This document shows positions 7,856-20,830 of a DNA stretch of 64,000 bases, piece by piece. The stretch is from Limnoperna fortunei. Taxonomy: Eukaryota; Mollusca; Bivalvia; Mytilida; Modiolidae. The stretch is from positions 29,659,220 through 29,723,219 of the forward strand of contig OX104114.1 in NCBI GenBank assembly GCA_944474755.1, in the 5' to 3' direction. Positions within the stretch are counted from its first letter, which is position 1, and the number at the start of each line of letters is the position of its first letter. Under the pieces are notes generated by a model. The model was given only the letters and a program-made list of their open reading frames with translations, had not been told where the DNA came from and did no database searches. The position numbers and the translations under genes are program-made.

Positions 7856-8260
7856 ATGATGACCAACTGTGAAATATCTAGTCTATATCACCTCTGGTTC
7901 ATGAGTTACAATGGTACAAATTTTACTTCCAATAAATAAGGGGAAATAACTCCTACAAGGAGTCGTCAAAATACTTTGCGCGATATGTAACAAATTGTCG
8001 CAATCCATAGCTGACCATTTTGCAACAACTTTTATTGCGAAATCTTTTACGGTTTCATAGTTTATCTGCACACAAGCTTTTCTGTAACAGGGGAGATAAC
8101 TCTGTAAAGAACAAGTCTTCGGTGTGACAGGGTCAACTGCGAAAGCGTAATTTCTTATACATCCATAGTACAAAATGTCTTTACGACATGTCGCGAAACA
8201 AAATTTATAATGGGAAAAGAAAACTTGGCGGAAAAAAATAAGAATAATAATAATAATAAT

Positions 8261-8371
8261 AAGAAACAGAAGAATAACAAGAAGGCTTTCCACTCGGAAA
8301 GTGGAAAGCCTTAATAATAAGAAACAGAAGAATAACAGTAAGGCTTCCCACTCGGAAGTGGAAAGCCTTAA
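8261..8371. repeat. Doubled hairpin module ending u2
   Basis: Module 1 (8261-8318) has a perfect 13-bp stem, 8282-8294 with 8300-8312. Module 2 (from 8319) is the imperfect common form, in which one T of the left arm is C. Confidence 0.9.
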
Positions 8372-10595
8372 ATATAGGTTCATTTGTGACTTCGCCACAA
8401 ATAATCATGGCTTACCACTTCCATCGACATTTTTTACACCGCGGCGTAAAAAAATTTCAGTTTTTTTTTTGTTTTTTCTATATAAAAAACCATAACTGCA
8501 TAAAATATACGTGAAACGTAGCAGAAAACCATGCAAAAATCATATGTCACATCCTAGGCTCGAACCGACGATGTCAGTCTTGCCAGCCCTCGTTGATACC
8601 ACTGGACCACGGAAGACGATATGCAGAAAGTCAAATTTTGACGTATATATACCTTCAATGTGTTTTCTACATTTAAAATACAAAGACATTTTGTAATGTT
8701 TTCGTGTATTTACCAATGAAATAAATAAGAAAGACAGAAAATTCTTTGATTTTTATTTATAAAATACAAATAAAACGCATTGATTTGACTGGTGGAAACG
8801 ACTAAAGTCACGTGACAATTTTATATATTATCACGAAGTTGTTTTTTTTTTTTTTTTTTTTTTTTTTTTTGTTGAAAAGATGACTTTTCAGGAGGTCAAC
8901 AGTGATGCTATTTTGACAGTTTAATTCAAAGGAATGTTACTTTCAATTCATTGTAATAGGGAAACCGTTTCTTTGTTCGGTAAAATACAGCAGTCGTGCA
9001 TACCGGACGACACTCGATGGCATTTCAAAATAAATGATCAAGTAGAAAAAATGTTTGTTTCAGCTAGAACAACTCATGAAGACATAATTCAGATGTATAT
9101 TTTAAGGATTTATCAATGCACAAACATTCAACCGCTGAAATTTAGGGGGTACCGATGGGGCCTCGACATTTGATTTTTTCTGCCGATTTTCGATTTTGTT
9201 GACATTTATGCACATCCGAGATACTTGGTTGGGGTAAAATCGACATTCTAAATCGATTGGCGCCATTTTCGAAAGGCTAGGATTTATGGTTTTTCTGAAA
9301 ATCGCGATTTTTGCATGAAAAACCTATCTTCAACTTTCATGACCTGGAAATTTTTTTATCGTTCGTCAGAATGATTTCTACTGTAGCGACAAGTCAAGGA
9401 CATCGATCCCCGAACTATTTGGCGTCCATTTTGTTTCACCATTCTCTGTGGTCTAGGATGAAATCTGCACACTACATTCTTATGGGGTCCCTTAGAAACA
9501 CCCCCCCCCCTTTTTATTTTTTGCAAGCTGGCGGAATACCCTCAAATTCCCCATATTTTTGCCCATGCCTGGCACCAAATTTTATTGCGACATGTAGCAA
9601 GCTAAAAAAACAAAGCGAATCCAAAGGTACAAAAATTCACATGTCGCTGTACTGAAACCCAGGTGACCTTGACCTTTGACCTTGTGACCTTGGGCTAGGT
9701 CAAGGTGAAAGTTGACATTTTACCAATTACAAGTTATTGCCTATCTTTTACCGTTTCAAGGGAATAGCGATGGCGAGACAATGTCAAAATTTCAAACGTG
9801 ACCTTGACCTTTGACCTTGTGTCCATTTTCAAGGTCAAGGTCAATGATGACCAATGATATAAGGTTTCATGTATATATCTGTTATAGTTACTGAGATATA
9901 GTGATCTAATGTAACTCACAATGCATATTATTGGTCTAAGGGGAGACAACTCTTATAAAATGTCAAATAAAAAAAGTGACGATTCAAGATCTTAATATGA
10001 TACACATTTTGGTAAAGGTTTCAGTTCTCTATCTATTATAGTAAAGGAGAAGATCTGCACACAACCAAGGGTCAAAAATTAGAACATGACCTTGACCTTT
10101 GACCTTGTGACCTTTTTCAAGGTCAAGGTCAATGATGACCAACTGTGAAATATCTAGTCTATATCACCTCTGGTTCATGAGTTACAATGGTACAAATTTT
10201 ACTTCCAATAAATAAGGGGAAATAACTCCTACAAGGAGTCGTCAAAATACTTTGCGCGATATGTAACAAATTGTCGCAATCCATAGCTGACCATTTTGCA
10301 ACAACTTTTATTGCGAAATCTTTTACGGTTTCATAGTTTATCTGCACACAAGCTTTTCTGTAACAGGGGAGATAACTCCGTAAAGAACAAGTGTTCGGTG
10401 TGACAGGGTCAACTGCGAAAGCGTAATGTCTTATACACCCATAGTACAAAAGGTCTTTTCGACATGTCGCGAAACAAAATTTATAATGGGAAAAGAAAAG
10501 TTGGCGGAAAAACAATAAGAATAATAATAATAATAATAATAAGAAACAGAAGAATAACAGTAAGGCTTCCCACTCGGAAGTGGAAAGCCTTAATA
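8372..10595 (+). repeat. u3, short type-A unit
   Basis: 2224 bp, haplotype 0ATAACC. It combines the A at site 2 typical of u17-u24 with the A at site 5 typical of the left domain. Confidence 0.95.
8546..8616 (-). pseudogene. tRNA-like head, u3
   Basis: Same as the u1 form, both internal promoter boxes present. Confidence 0.5.
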
Positions 10596-10769
10596 ATATA
10601 GGTTCATTTGTGACTTCGCCACAAATAATCATGGCTTACCACTTCCATCGACATTTTTTACACCGCGGCGTAAAAAAATTTCAGTTTTTTTTTTGTTTTT
10701 TCTATATAAAAAACCATAACTGCATAAAATATACGTGAAACGTAGCAGAAAACCATGCAAAAATCATAT

Positions 10770-10840
10770 GTCACATCCTAGGCTCGAACCGACGATGTCA
10801 GTCTTGCCAGCCCTCGTTGATACCACTGGACCACGGAAGA
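10770..10840 (-). pseudogene. tRNA-like head, u4
   Basis: Same as the u1 form. Confidence 0.5.
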
Positions 10841-12758
10841 CGATATGCAGAAAGTCAAATTTTGACGTATATATACCTTCAATGTGTTTTCTACATTTAA
10901 AATACAGAGACATTTTGTAATGTTTTCGTGTATTTACCAATGAAATAAATAAGAAAGACAGAAAATTCTTTGATTTTTATTTATAAAATACAAATAAAAC
11001 GCATTGATTTGACTGGTGGAAACGACTAAAGTCACGTGACAATTTTATATATTATCACGAAGTTGTTTTTTTTTTTTTTTTTTTTTTTTTTTTTGTTGAA
11101 AAGATGACTTTTCAGGAGGTCAACAGTGATGCTATTTTGACAGTTTAATTCAAAGGAATGTTACTTTCAATTCATTGTAATAGGGAAACCGTTTCTTTGT
11201 TCGGTAAAATACAGCAGTCGTGCATACCGGACGACACTCGATGGCATTTCAAAATAAATGATCAAGTAGAAAAAATGTTTGTTTCAGCTAGAACAACTCA
11301 TGAAGACATAATTCAGATGTATATTTTAAGGATTTATCAATGCACAAACATTCAACCGCTGAAATTTAGGGGGTACCGATGGGGCCTCGACATTTGATTT
11401 TTTCTGCCGATTTTCGATTTTGTTGACATTTATGCACATCCGAGATACTTGGTTGGGGTAAAATCGACATTCTAAATCGATTGGCGCCATTTTCGAAAGG
11501 CTAGGATTTATGGTTTTTCTGAAAATCGCGATTTTTGCATGAAAAACCTATCTTCAACTTTCATGACCTGGAAATTTTTTTATCGTTCGTCAGAATGATT
11601 TCTACTGTAGCGACAAGTCAAGGACATCGATCCCCGAACTATTTGGCGTCCATTTTGTTTCACCATTCTCTGTGGTCTAGGATGAAATCTGCACACTACA
11701 TTCTTATGGGGTCCCTTAGAAACACCCCCCCCCCCTTTTTATTTTTTGCAAGCTGGCGGAATACCCTCAAATTCCCCATATTTTTGCCCATGCCTGGCAC
11801 CAAATTTTATTGCGACATGTAGCAAGCTAAAAAAACAAAGCGAATCCAAAGGTACAAAAATTCACATGTCGCTGTACTGAAACCCAGGTGACCTTGACCT
11901 TTGACCTTGTGACCTTGGGCTAGGTCAAGGTGAAAGTTGACATTTTACCAATTACAAGTTATTGCCTATCTTTTACCGTTTCAAGGGAATAGCGATGGCG
12001 AGACAATGTCAAAATTTCAAACGTGACCTTGACCTTTGACCTTGTGTCCATTTTCAAGGTCAAGGTCAATGATGACCAATGATATAAGGTTTCATGTATA
12101 TATCTGTTATAGTTACTGAGATATAGTGATCTAATGTAACTCACAATGCATATTATTGGTCTAAGGGGAGACAACTCTTATAAAATGTCAAATAAAAAAA
12201 GTGACGATTCAAGATCTTAATATGATACACATTTTGGTAAAGGTTTCAGTTCTCTATCTATTATAGTAAAGGAGAAGATCTGCACACAACCAAGGGTCAA
12301 AAATTAGAACATGACCTTGACCTTTGACCTTGTGACCTTTTTCAAGGTCAAGGTCAATGATGACCAACTGTGAAATATCTAGTCTATATCACCTCTGGTT
12401 CATGAGTTACAATGGTACAAATTTTACTTCCAATAAATAAGGGGAAATAACTCCTACAAGGAGTCGTCAAAATACTTTGCGCGATATGTAACAAATTGTC
12501 GCAATCCATAGCTGACCATTTTGCAACAACTTTTATTGCGAAATCTTTTACGGTTTCATAGTTTATCTGCACACAAGCTTTTCTGTAACAGGGGAGATAA
12601 CTCCGTAAAGAACAAGTGTTCGGTGTGACAGGGTCAACTGCGAAAGCGTAATGTCTTATACACCCATAGTACAAAAGGTCTTTTCGACATGTCGCGAAAC
12701 AAAATTTATAATGGGAAAAGAAAAGTTGGCGGAAAAACAATAAGAATAATAATAATAA

Positions 12759-14350
12759 ATATAGGTTCAATCGTTCTAAAGAACGATTAATAGGCTTTCC
12801 ACTTCAAAAGAAGACCTTAAATAAATGACCTTGAAACCAAAAAGCTAAGAAACATACGTAATTTGTCTATACCAATTAATAAGAACAAAAATTATTAAAA
12901 AAACTATTTAGATATCTTTAAAAATAAGAAAGGTCATTAAATAGGACGTAAGAAAACTTGAATGACCTTGACAACTGATCTTTTAATCTACGTAAATATT
13001 ACTTATAGGCAATAGCATTAAAAGAATAAGCCATTCAAAATACATAGTACCATGAAAAACATTTATAAAGGACTTTGACCTTGACTTTCACAGCATGACC
13101 TTGACCATGCTGAAGGTCAACAGTGATCAACATTGAAGATTTTATGCCAATATCTCTTAAAGTCATTAAGATATGACTACTTATAATATATACAAAAAAT
13201 TAGAAAATGACCTTGACCTTTGACCTTGTATTTGTTTTCAAGGTCAAGGGTCCTAATGATCCATAGTGAAGACCCCATGCCTCTACTATCAATAGTTGAT
13301 AAGTAATTAATGAAAAACTAATTATCAATGGTTGTAATGGGGGATAACTCCTATAAGATGAAGCCGGATCCTTCCCCTTTAAATAGAAAAAAGTTGCGCC
13401 TTTATGAGACCAACATTTTATCCATTATAACTTATAGCCTATCTTTTACCGTTTCAAAGTAATAGCGATGACAAGACAATGCCAAATTTTCAAACGTGAC
13501 CTTGACCTTTGACCTTGTGTCCATTTTCAAGGTCAAGGTCAATGATGACCAATGATATAAGGTTTCATATATATATCTGTTATAGTTACTGAGATATAGT
13601 GATATAATGCAATTCACAATACATTTTATTGGTCTAGGGGAGATAACTCTTATAAAAATGTCAAATAAAAAAAGTGACGATTCAAGATCTCAATATGATA
13701 CACATTTTGGTAAAGGTTTCAGCTCTCTATCTATTATAGTAAAGGAGGAGATCTGCACACAACCAAGTGTCAAAAATTAGAACATGACCTTGACCTTTGA
13801 CCTTGTGACCTTTTTCAAGGTCAAGGTCAATGATGACCAACTGTGAAATATCTAGTCTATATCACCTCTGGTTCATGAGTTACAATGGTACAAATTGTAC
13901 TTCCAATAAATAAGGGGAAATAACTCCTACAAGGAGTCATCAAAATACTTTGCGCGATATGTAACAAATTGTCGCAATCCATAGCTGACCATTTTGCAAC
14001 AACTTTTATTGCGAAATCTTTTACGGTTTCATAGTTTATCTGCACACAAGCTTTTCTGTAACAGGGGAGATAACTCCGTAAAGAACAAGTGTTCGGTGTG
14101 ACAGGGTCAACTGCGAAAGCGTAATGTCTTATACATCCATAGTACAAAATGTCTTTACGACATGTCGCGAAACAAAATTTATAATGGGAAAAGAAAACTT
14201 GGCGGAAAAAAATAAGAATAATAATAATAATAATAAGAAACAGAAGAATAACAAGAAGGCTTTCCACTCGGAAAGTGGAAAGCCTTAATAATAATAAGAA
14301 ACAGAAGAATAACAGTAAGGCTTCCCACTCGGAAGTGGAAAGCCTTAATA
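12759..14350 (+). repeat. Type-B monomer of u4 (B-alpha)
   Basis: 1592 bp. It shares CCAAGTGTCAAAAATT and CAAATTGTACTTCC with the u13 monomer, where other copies have AAGGGTC and TTTTACTTCC. The two are therefore sister copies about 24.6 kb apart. Stem-loop version 3 is intact. Confidence 0.88.
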
Positions 14351-14408
14351 ATATAGGTTCATTTGTGACTTCGCCACAAATAATCATGGCTTACCACTTC
14401 CATCGACA

Positions 14409-14432
14409 TTTTTTACGCCGCGGCGTAAAAAA
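14409..14432. repeat. Perfect 24-bp palindrome, u5 only
   Basis: T6, then ACGCCGCGGCGT, then A6. Every other copy reads ACACCGCGGCGT (unit 0: ACACCGCAGCGT), one or two transitions at CpG positions. This suggests either an ancestral perfect palindrome decayed by CpG deamination or a chance back-mutation in u5. Confidence 0.8.
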
Positions 14433-14524
14433 ATTTCAGTTTTTTTTTTGTTTTTTCTATATAAAAAACCATAACTGCATAAAATATACGTGAAACGTAG
14501 CAGAAAACCATGCAAAAATCATAT

Positions 14525-14595
14525 GTCACATCCTAGGCTCGAACCGACGATGTCAGTCTTGCCAGCCCTCGTTGATACCACTGGACCACGGAAGA
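14525..14595 (-). pseudogene. tRNA-like head, u5
   Basis: Same as the u1 form. Confidence 0.5.
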
Positions 14596-14819
14596 CGATA
14601 TGCAGAAAGTCAAATTTTGACGTATATATACCTTCAATGTGTTTTCTACATTTAAAATACAGAGACATTTTGTAATGTTTTCGTGTATTTACCAATGAAA
14701 TAAATAAGAAAGACAGAAAATTCTTTGATTTTTATTTATAAAATACAAATAAAACGCATTGATTTGACTGGTGGAAACGACTAAAGTCACGTGACAATTT
14801 TATATATTATCACGAAGTT

Positions 14820-14851
<32 letters not shown>

Positions 14852-16518
14852 TTGAAAAGATGACTTTTCAGGAGGTCAACAGTGATGCTATTTTGACAGT
14901 TAAATTCAAAGGAATGTTACTTTCGATTCATTGTAATAGGGAAACCGTTTCTTTGTTCGGTAAAATACAGCAGTCGTGCATACCGGACGACACTCGATGG
15001 CATTTCAAAATAAATGATCAAGTAGAAAAAATGTTTGTTTCAGCTAGAACAACTCATGAAGACATAATTCAGATGTATATTTTAAGGATTTATCAATGCA
15101 CAAACATTCAATCGCTGAAATTTAGGGGGTACCGATGGGGCCTCGACATTTGATTTTTTCTGCCGATTTTCGATTTTGTTGACATTTATGCACATCCGAG
15201 ATACTTGGTTGGGGTAAAATCGACATTCTAAATCGATTGGCGGCATTTTCGAAAGGCTAGGATTTATGGTTTTTCTGAAAATCGCGATTTTTGCATGAAA
15301 AACCTATCTTCAACTTTCATGACCTGGAAATTTTTTTATCGTTCGTCAGAATGATTTCTACTGTAGCGACAAGTCAAGGACATCGATCCCCGAACTATTT
15401 GGCGTCCATTTTGTTTCACCATTCTCTGTGGTCTAGGATGAAATCTGCACACTACATTCTTATGGGGTCCCTTAGAAACACCCCCCCCCCCCTTTTTATT
15501 TTTTGCAAGCTGGCGGAATACCCTCAAATTCCCCATATTTTTGCCCATGCCTGGCACCAAATTTTATTGCGACATGTAGCAAGCTAAAAAAACAAAGCGA
15601 ATCCAAAGGTACAAAAATTCACATGTCGCTGTACTGAAACCCAGGTGACCTTGACCTTTGACCTTGTGACCTTGGGCTAGGTCAAGGTGAAAGTTGACAT
15701 TTTACCAATTACAAGTTATTGCCTATCTTTTACCGTTTCAAGGGAATAGCGATGGCGAGACAATGTCAAAATTTCAAACGTGACCTTGACCTTTGACCTT
15801 GTGTCCATTTTCAAGGTCAAGGTCAATGATGACCAATGATATAAGGTTTCATGTATATATCTGTTATAGTTACTGAGATATAGTGATCTAATGTAACTCA
15901 CAATGCATATTATTGGTCTAAGGGGAGACAACTCTTATAAAATGTCAAATAAAAAAAGTGACGATTCAAGATCTTAATATGATACACATTTTGGTAAAGG
16001 TTTCAGTTCTCTATCTATTATAGTAAAGGAGAAGATCTGCACACAACCAAGGGTCAAAAATTAGAACATGACCTTGACCTTTGACCTTGTGACCTTTTTC
16101 AAGGTCAAGGTCAATGATGACCAACTGTGAAATATCTAGTCTATATCACCTCTGGTTCATGAGTTACAATGGTACAAATTTTACTTCCAATAAATAAGGG
16201 GAAATAACTCCTACAAGGAGTCGTCAAAATACTTTGCGCGATATGTAACAAATTGTCGCAATCCATAGCTGACCATTTTGCAACAACTTTTATTGCGAAA
16301 TCTTTTACGGTTTCATAGTTTATCTGCACACAAGCTTTTCTGTAACAGGGGAGATAACTCCGTAAAGAACAAGTGTTCGGTGTGACAGGGTCAACTGCGA
16401 AAGCGTAATGTCTTATACACCCATAGTACAAAAGGTCTTTTCGACATGTCGCGAAACAAAATTTATAATGGGAAAAGAAAAGTTGGCGGAAAAACAATAA
16501 GAATAATAATAATAATAA

Positions 16519-18106
16519 ATATAGGTTCAATCGTTCTAAAGAACGATTAATAGGCTTTCCACTTCAAAAGAAGACCTTAAATAAATGACCTTGAAACCAA
16601 AAAGCTAAGAAACATACGTAATTTGTCTATAGCAATTAATAAGAACAAAAATTATTTAAAAACTATTTAGATATCTTAAAAAATAAGAAAGGTCATTAAA
16701 TAGGACGTAAGAAAACTTGAATCACCTTGACAACTGATCTTTTAATCTGCGTAAGTATTACTTATAGGCAATAGAATTAAAAGAAGAAGCCATTCAAAAT
16801 ACATAGTACCATGAAAAACATTTATAAAGGACTTTGACCTTGACTTTTACAGCATGACCTTGACCATGCTGAAGGTCAACAGTGATCAACATTGAAGATT
16901 TTATGCCAATATCACTTAAAGTCATTAAGATATGACTACTTATAATATATACAAAAAATTTGAAAATGACCTTGACCTTTGACCTTGTATTTGTTTTCAA
17001 GGTCAAGGGTCCTAATGATCCATAGTGAAGACCCCATGCCTCTACTATCAATAGTTGATAAGTAATTAATGAAAAACTAATTATCAGTGTTTGTAATGGG
17101 GGATAACTCCTATAAGATGAAGCCGGATCCTTTCCCTCTAAATAGAAAAAAGTTGCGCCTTTATGAGACCAACATTTTATCCATTATAACTTATAGCCTA
17201 TCTTTTACCGTTTCAAAGTAATAGCGATGACAAGACAATGCCAAAATTTCAAACGTGACCTTGACCTTTGACCTTGTGTCCATTTTCAAGGTCAAGGTCA
17301 ATGATGACCAATGATATAAGGTTTCATATATATATCTGTTATAGTTACTGAGATATAGTGATATAATGCAATTCACAATACATTTTATTGGTCTAGGGGA
17401 GATAACTCTTATAAAAATGTCAAATAAAAAAAGTGACGATTCAAGATCTCAATATGATACACATTTTGGTAAAGGTTTCAGTTCTCTATCTATTATAGTA
17501 AAGGAGGAGATCTGCACACAACCAAGGGTCAAAAATTAGAACATGACCTTGACCTTTGACCTTGTGACCTTTTTCAAGGTCAAGGTCAATGATGACCAAC
17601 TGTGAAATATCTAGTCTATATCACCTCTGGTTCATGAGTTACTATGGTACAAATTTTACTTCCAATAAATAAGGGGAAATAACTCCTACAAGGAGTCGTC
17701 AAAATACTTTGCGCGATATGTAACAAATTGTCGCAATCCATAGCTGACCATTTTGCAACAACTTTTATTGCGAAATCTTCTACGGTTTCATAGTTTATCT
17801 GCACACAAGCTTTTCTGTAACAGGGGAGATAACTCCATAAAGAACAAGTGTTCGGTGTGACAGGGTCAACTGCGAAAGCGTAATGTCTTATACATCCATA
17901 GTACAAAATGTCTTTACGACATGTCGCGAAACAAAATTTATAATGGGAAAAGAAAACTTGGCGGAAAAAAATAAGAATAATAATAATAATAATAAGAAAC
18001 AGAAGAATAACAAGAAGGCTTTCCACTCGGAAAGTGGAAAGCCTTAATAATAAGAAACAGAAGAATAACAGTAAGGCTTCCCACTCGGAAGTGGAAAGCC
18101 TTAATA
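16519..18106 (+). repeat. Type-B monomer of u5 (B-beta)
   Basis: 1588 bp. Shares with the u15 monomer AATCACCTTGAC (others AATGACCTTGAC), ATCTGCGTAAGTATT, AATCTTCTACGG and CTCCATAAAG. It differs from it at only a few sites, for example ATAGAATTAAAAG here. Confidence 0.88.
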
Positions 18107-20329
18107 ATATAGGTTCATTTGTGACTTCGCCACAAATAATCATGGCTTACCACTTCCATCGACATTTTTTACACCGCGGCGTAAAAAAATTTCAGTTTTT
18201 TTTTTGTTTTTTCTATATAAAAAACCATAACTGCATAAAATATACGTGAAACGTAGCAGAAAACCATGCAAAAATCATATGTCACATCCTAGGCTCGAAC
18301 CGACGATGTCAGTCTTGCCAGCCCTCGTTGATACCACTGGACCACGGAAGACGATATGCAGAAAGTCAAATTTTGACGTATATATACCTTCAATGTGTTT
18401 TCTACATTTAAAATACAGAGACATTTTGTAATGTTTTCGTGTATTTACCAAAGAAATAAATAAGAAAGACAGAAAATTCTTTGATTTTTATTTATAAAAT
18501 ACAAATAAAACGCATTGATTTGACTGGTGGAAACGACTAAAGTCACGTGACAATTTTATATATTATCACGAAGTTGTTTTTTTTTTTTTTTTTTTTTTTT
18601 TTTTTGTTGAAAAGATGACTTTTCAGGAGGTCAACAGTGATGCTATTTTGACAGTTAAATTCAAAGGAATGTTACTTTCGATTCATTGTAATAGGGAAAC
18701 CGTTTCTTTGTTCGGTAAAATACAGCAGTCGTGCATACCGGACGACACTCGATGGCATTTCAAAATAAATGATCAAGTAGAAAAAATGTTTGTTTCAGCT
18801 AGAACAACTCATGAAGACATAATTCAGATGTATATTTTAAGGATTTATCAATGCACAAACATTCAATCGCTGAAATTTAGGGGGTACCGATGGGGCCTCG
18901 ACATTTGATTTTTTCTGCCGATTTTCGATTTTGTTGACATTTATGCACATCCGAGATACTTGGTTGGGGTAAAATCGACATTCTAAATCGATTGGCGGCA
19001 TTTTCGAAAGGCTAGGATTTATGGTTTTTCTGAAAATCGCGATTTTTGCATGAAAAACCTATCTTCAACTTTCATGACCTGGAAATTTTTTTATCGTTCG
19101 TCAGAATGATTTCTACTGTAGCGACAAGTCAAGGACATCGATCCCCGAACTATTTGGCGTCCATTTTGTTTCACCATTCTCTGTGGTCTAGGATGAAATC
19201 TGCACACTACATTCTTATGGGGTCCCTTAGAAACACCCCCCCCCTTTTTATTTTTTGCAAGCTGGCGGAATACCCTCAAATTCCCCATATTTTTGCCCAT
19301 GCCTGGCACCAAATTTTATTGCGACATGTAGCAAGCTAAAAAAACAAAGCGAATCCAAAGGTACAAAAATTCACATGTCGCTGTACTGAAACCCAGGTGA
19401 CCTTGACCTTTGACCTTGTGACCTTGGGCTAGGTCAAGGTGAAAGTTGACATTTTACCAATTACAAGTTATTGCCTATCTTTTACCGTTTCAAGGGAATA
19501 GCGATGGCGAGACAATGTCAAAATTTCAAACGTGACCTTGACCTTTGACCTTGTGTCCATTTTCAAGGTCAAGGTCAATGATGACCAATGATATAAGGTT
19601 TCATGTATATATCTGTTATAGTTACTGAGATATAGTGATCTAATGTAACTCACAATGCATATTATTGGTCTAAGGGGAGACAACTCTTATAAAATGTCAA
19701 ATAAAAAAAGTGACGATTCAAGATCTTAATATGATACACATTTTGGTAAAGGTTTCAGTTCTCTATCTATTATAGTAAAGGAGAAGATCTGCACACAACC
19801 AAGGGTCAAAAATTAGAACATGACCTTGACCTTTGACCTTGTGACCTTTTTCAAGGTCAAGGTCAATGATGACCAACTGTGAAATATCTAGTCTATATCA
19901 CCTCTGGTTCATGAGTTACAATGGTACAAATTTTACTTCCAATAAATAAGGGGAAATAACTCCTACAAGGAGTCGTCAAAATACTTTGCGCGATATGTAA
20001 CAAATTGTCGCAATCCATAGCTGACCATTTTGCAACAACTTTTATTGCGAAATCTTTTACGGTTTCATAGTTTATCTGCACACAAGCTTTTCTGTAACAG
20101 GGGAGATAACTCCGTAAAGAACAAGTGTTCGGTGTGACAGGGTCAACTGCGAAAGCGTAATGTCTTATACACCCATAGTACAAAAGGTCTTTTCGACATG
20201 TCGCGAAACAAAATTTATAATGGGAAAAGAAAAGTTGGCGGAAAAACAATAAGAATAATAATAATAATAATAATAAGAAACAGAAGAATAACAGTAAGGC
20301 TTCCCACTCGGAAGTGGAAAGCCTTAATA
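18107..20329 (+). repeat. u6, short type-A unit
   Basis: 2223 bp, haplotype 1GAGATG, T29 and C9 (the shortest C tract I counted). Private change: ACCAAAGAAAT near 18448, others ACCAATGAAAT. Confidence 0.95.
18281..18351 (-). pseudogene. tRNA-like head, u6
   Basis: Same as the u1 form. Confidence 0.5.
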
Positions 20330-20798
20330 ATATAGGTTCATTTGTGACTTCGCCACAAATAATCATGGCTTACCACTTCCATCGACATTTTTTACACCGC
20401 GGCGTAAAAAAATTTCAGTTTTTTTTTTGTTTTTTCTATATAAAAAACCATAACTGCATAAAATATACGTGAAACGTAGCAGAAAACCATGCAAAAATCA
20501 TATGTCACATCCTAGGCTCGAACCGACGATGTCAGTCTTGCCAGCCCTCGTTGATACCACTGGACCACGGAAGACGATATGCAGAAAGTCAAATTTTGAC
20601 GTATATATACCTTCAATGTGTTTTCTACATTTAAAATACAGAGACATTTTGTAATGTTTTCGTGTATTTACCAATGAAATAAATAAGAAAGACAGAAAAT
20701 TCTTTGATTTTTATTTATAAAATACAAATAAAACGCATTGATTTGACTGGTGGAAACGACTAAAGTCACGTGACAATTTTATATATTATCACGAAGTT

Positions 20799-20830
<32 letters not shown>

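Larger units (their letters stand above)
7232..8110 (+). repeat. ~289-bp subrepeats within the unit
   Basis: Half-site clusters begin at 7232, 7521 and 7811, and GGGGATAACTCC / GGGGAGATAACTC-type motifs follow each (near 7365, 7664, 7938 and 8089). Flanking phrases such as ATCTTTTACCGTTTCAA, CTGCACACAA and TCAATGATGACCAA also recur in degraded form. A type-A unit contains the same series (3820 and 4108, plus a partial copy without a cluster near 4340). The unit therefore grew by internal duplication before the 2.2-kb period arose. Confidence 0.75.
4617..8371 (+). repeat. u2, long unit (A + B)
   Basis: 3755 bp, haplotype 1GAGATG, T31 and C10. The type-A part is 4617-6783 and lacks a terminal hairpin module. 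The type-B part is 6784-8371. Private change: CTGCACATAACC near 6301. Confidence 0.95.
6784..8371 (+). repeat. Type-B monomer of u2
   Basis: 1588 bp. It begins with the same ATATAGGTTCA as a full unit, followed by stem-loop version 3. About 0.65 kb of B-specific AT-rich sequence follows (to about 7430), then a diverged copy of the A-type 3' half with its half-site clusters, and a doubled hairpin module. It has no tRNA-like head, E-box or T tract. No gene is seen. Confidence 0.9.
10596..14350 (+). repeat. u4, long unit (A + B-alpha)
   Basis: 3755 bp, haplotype 1GTAACC, T29. Type-A part 10596-12758, type-B part 12759-14350. Confidence 0.95.
14351..18106 (+). repeat. u5, long unit (A + B-beta)
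   Basis: 3756 bp, haplotype 1GAGATG, T30 and C12. Type-A part 14351-16518, type-B part 16519-18106. It is the only copy with the CCGCGG palindrome fully symmetric. Confidence 0.95.
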
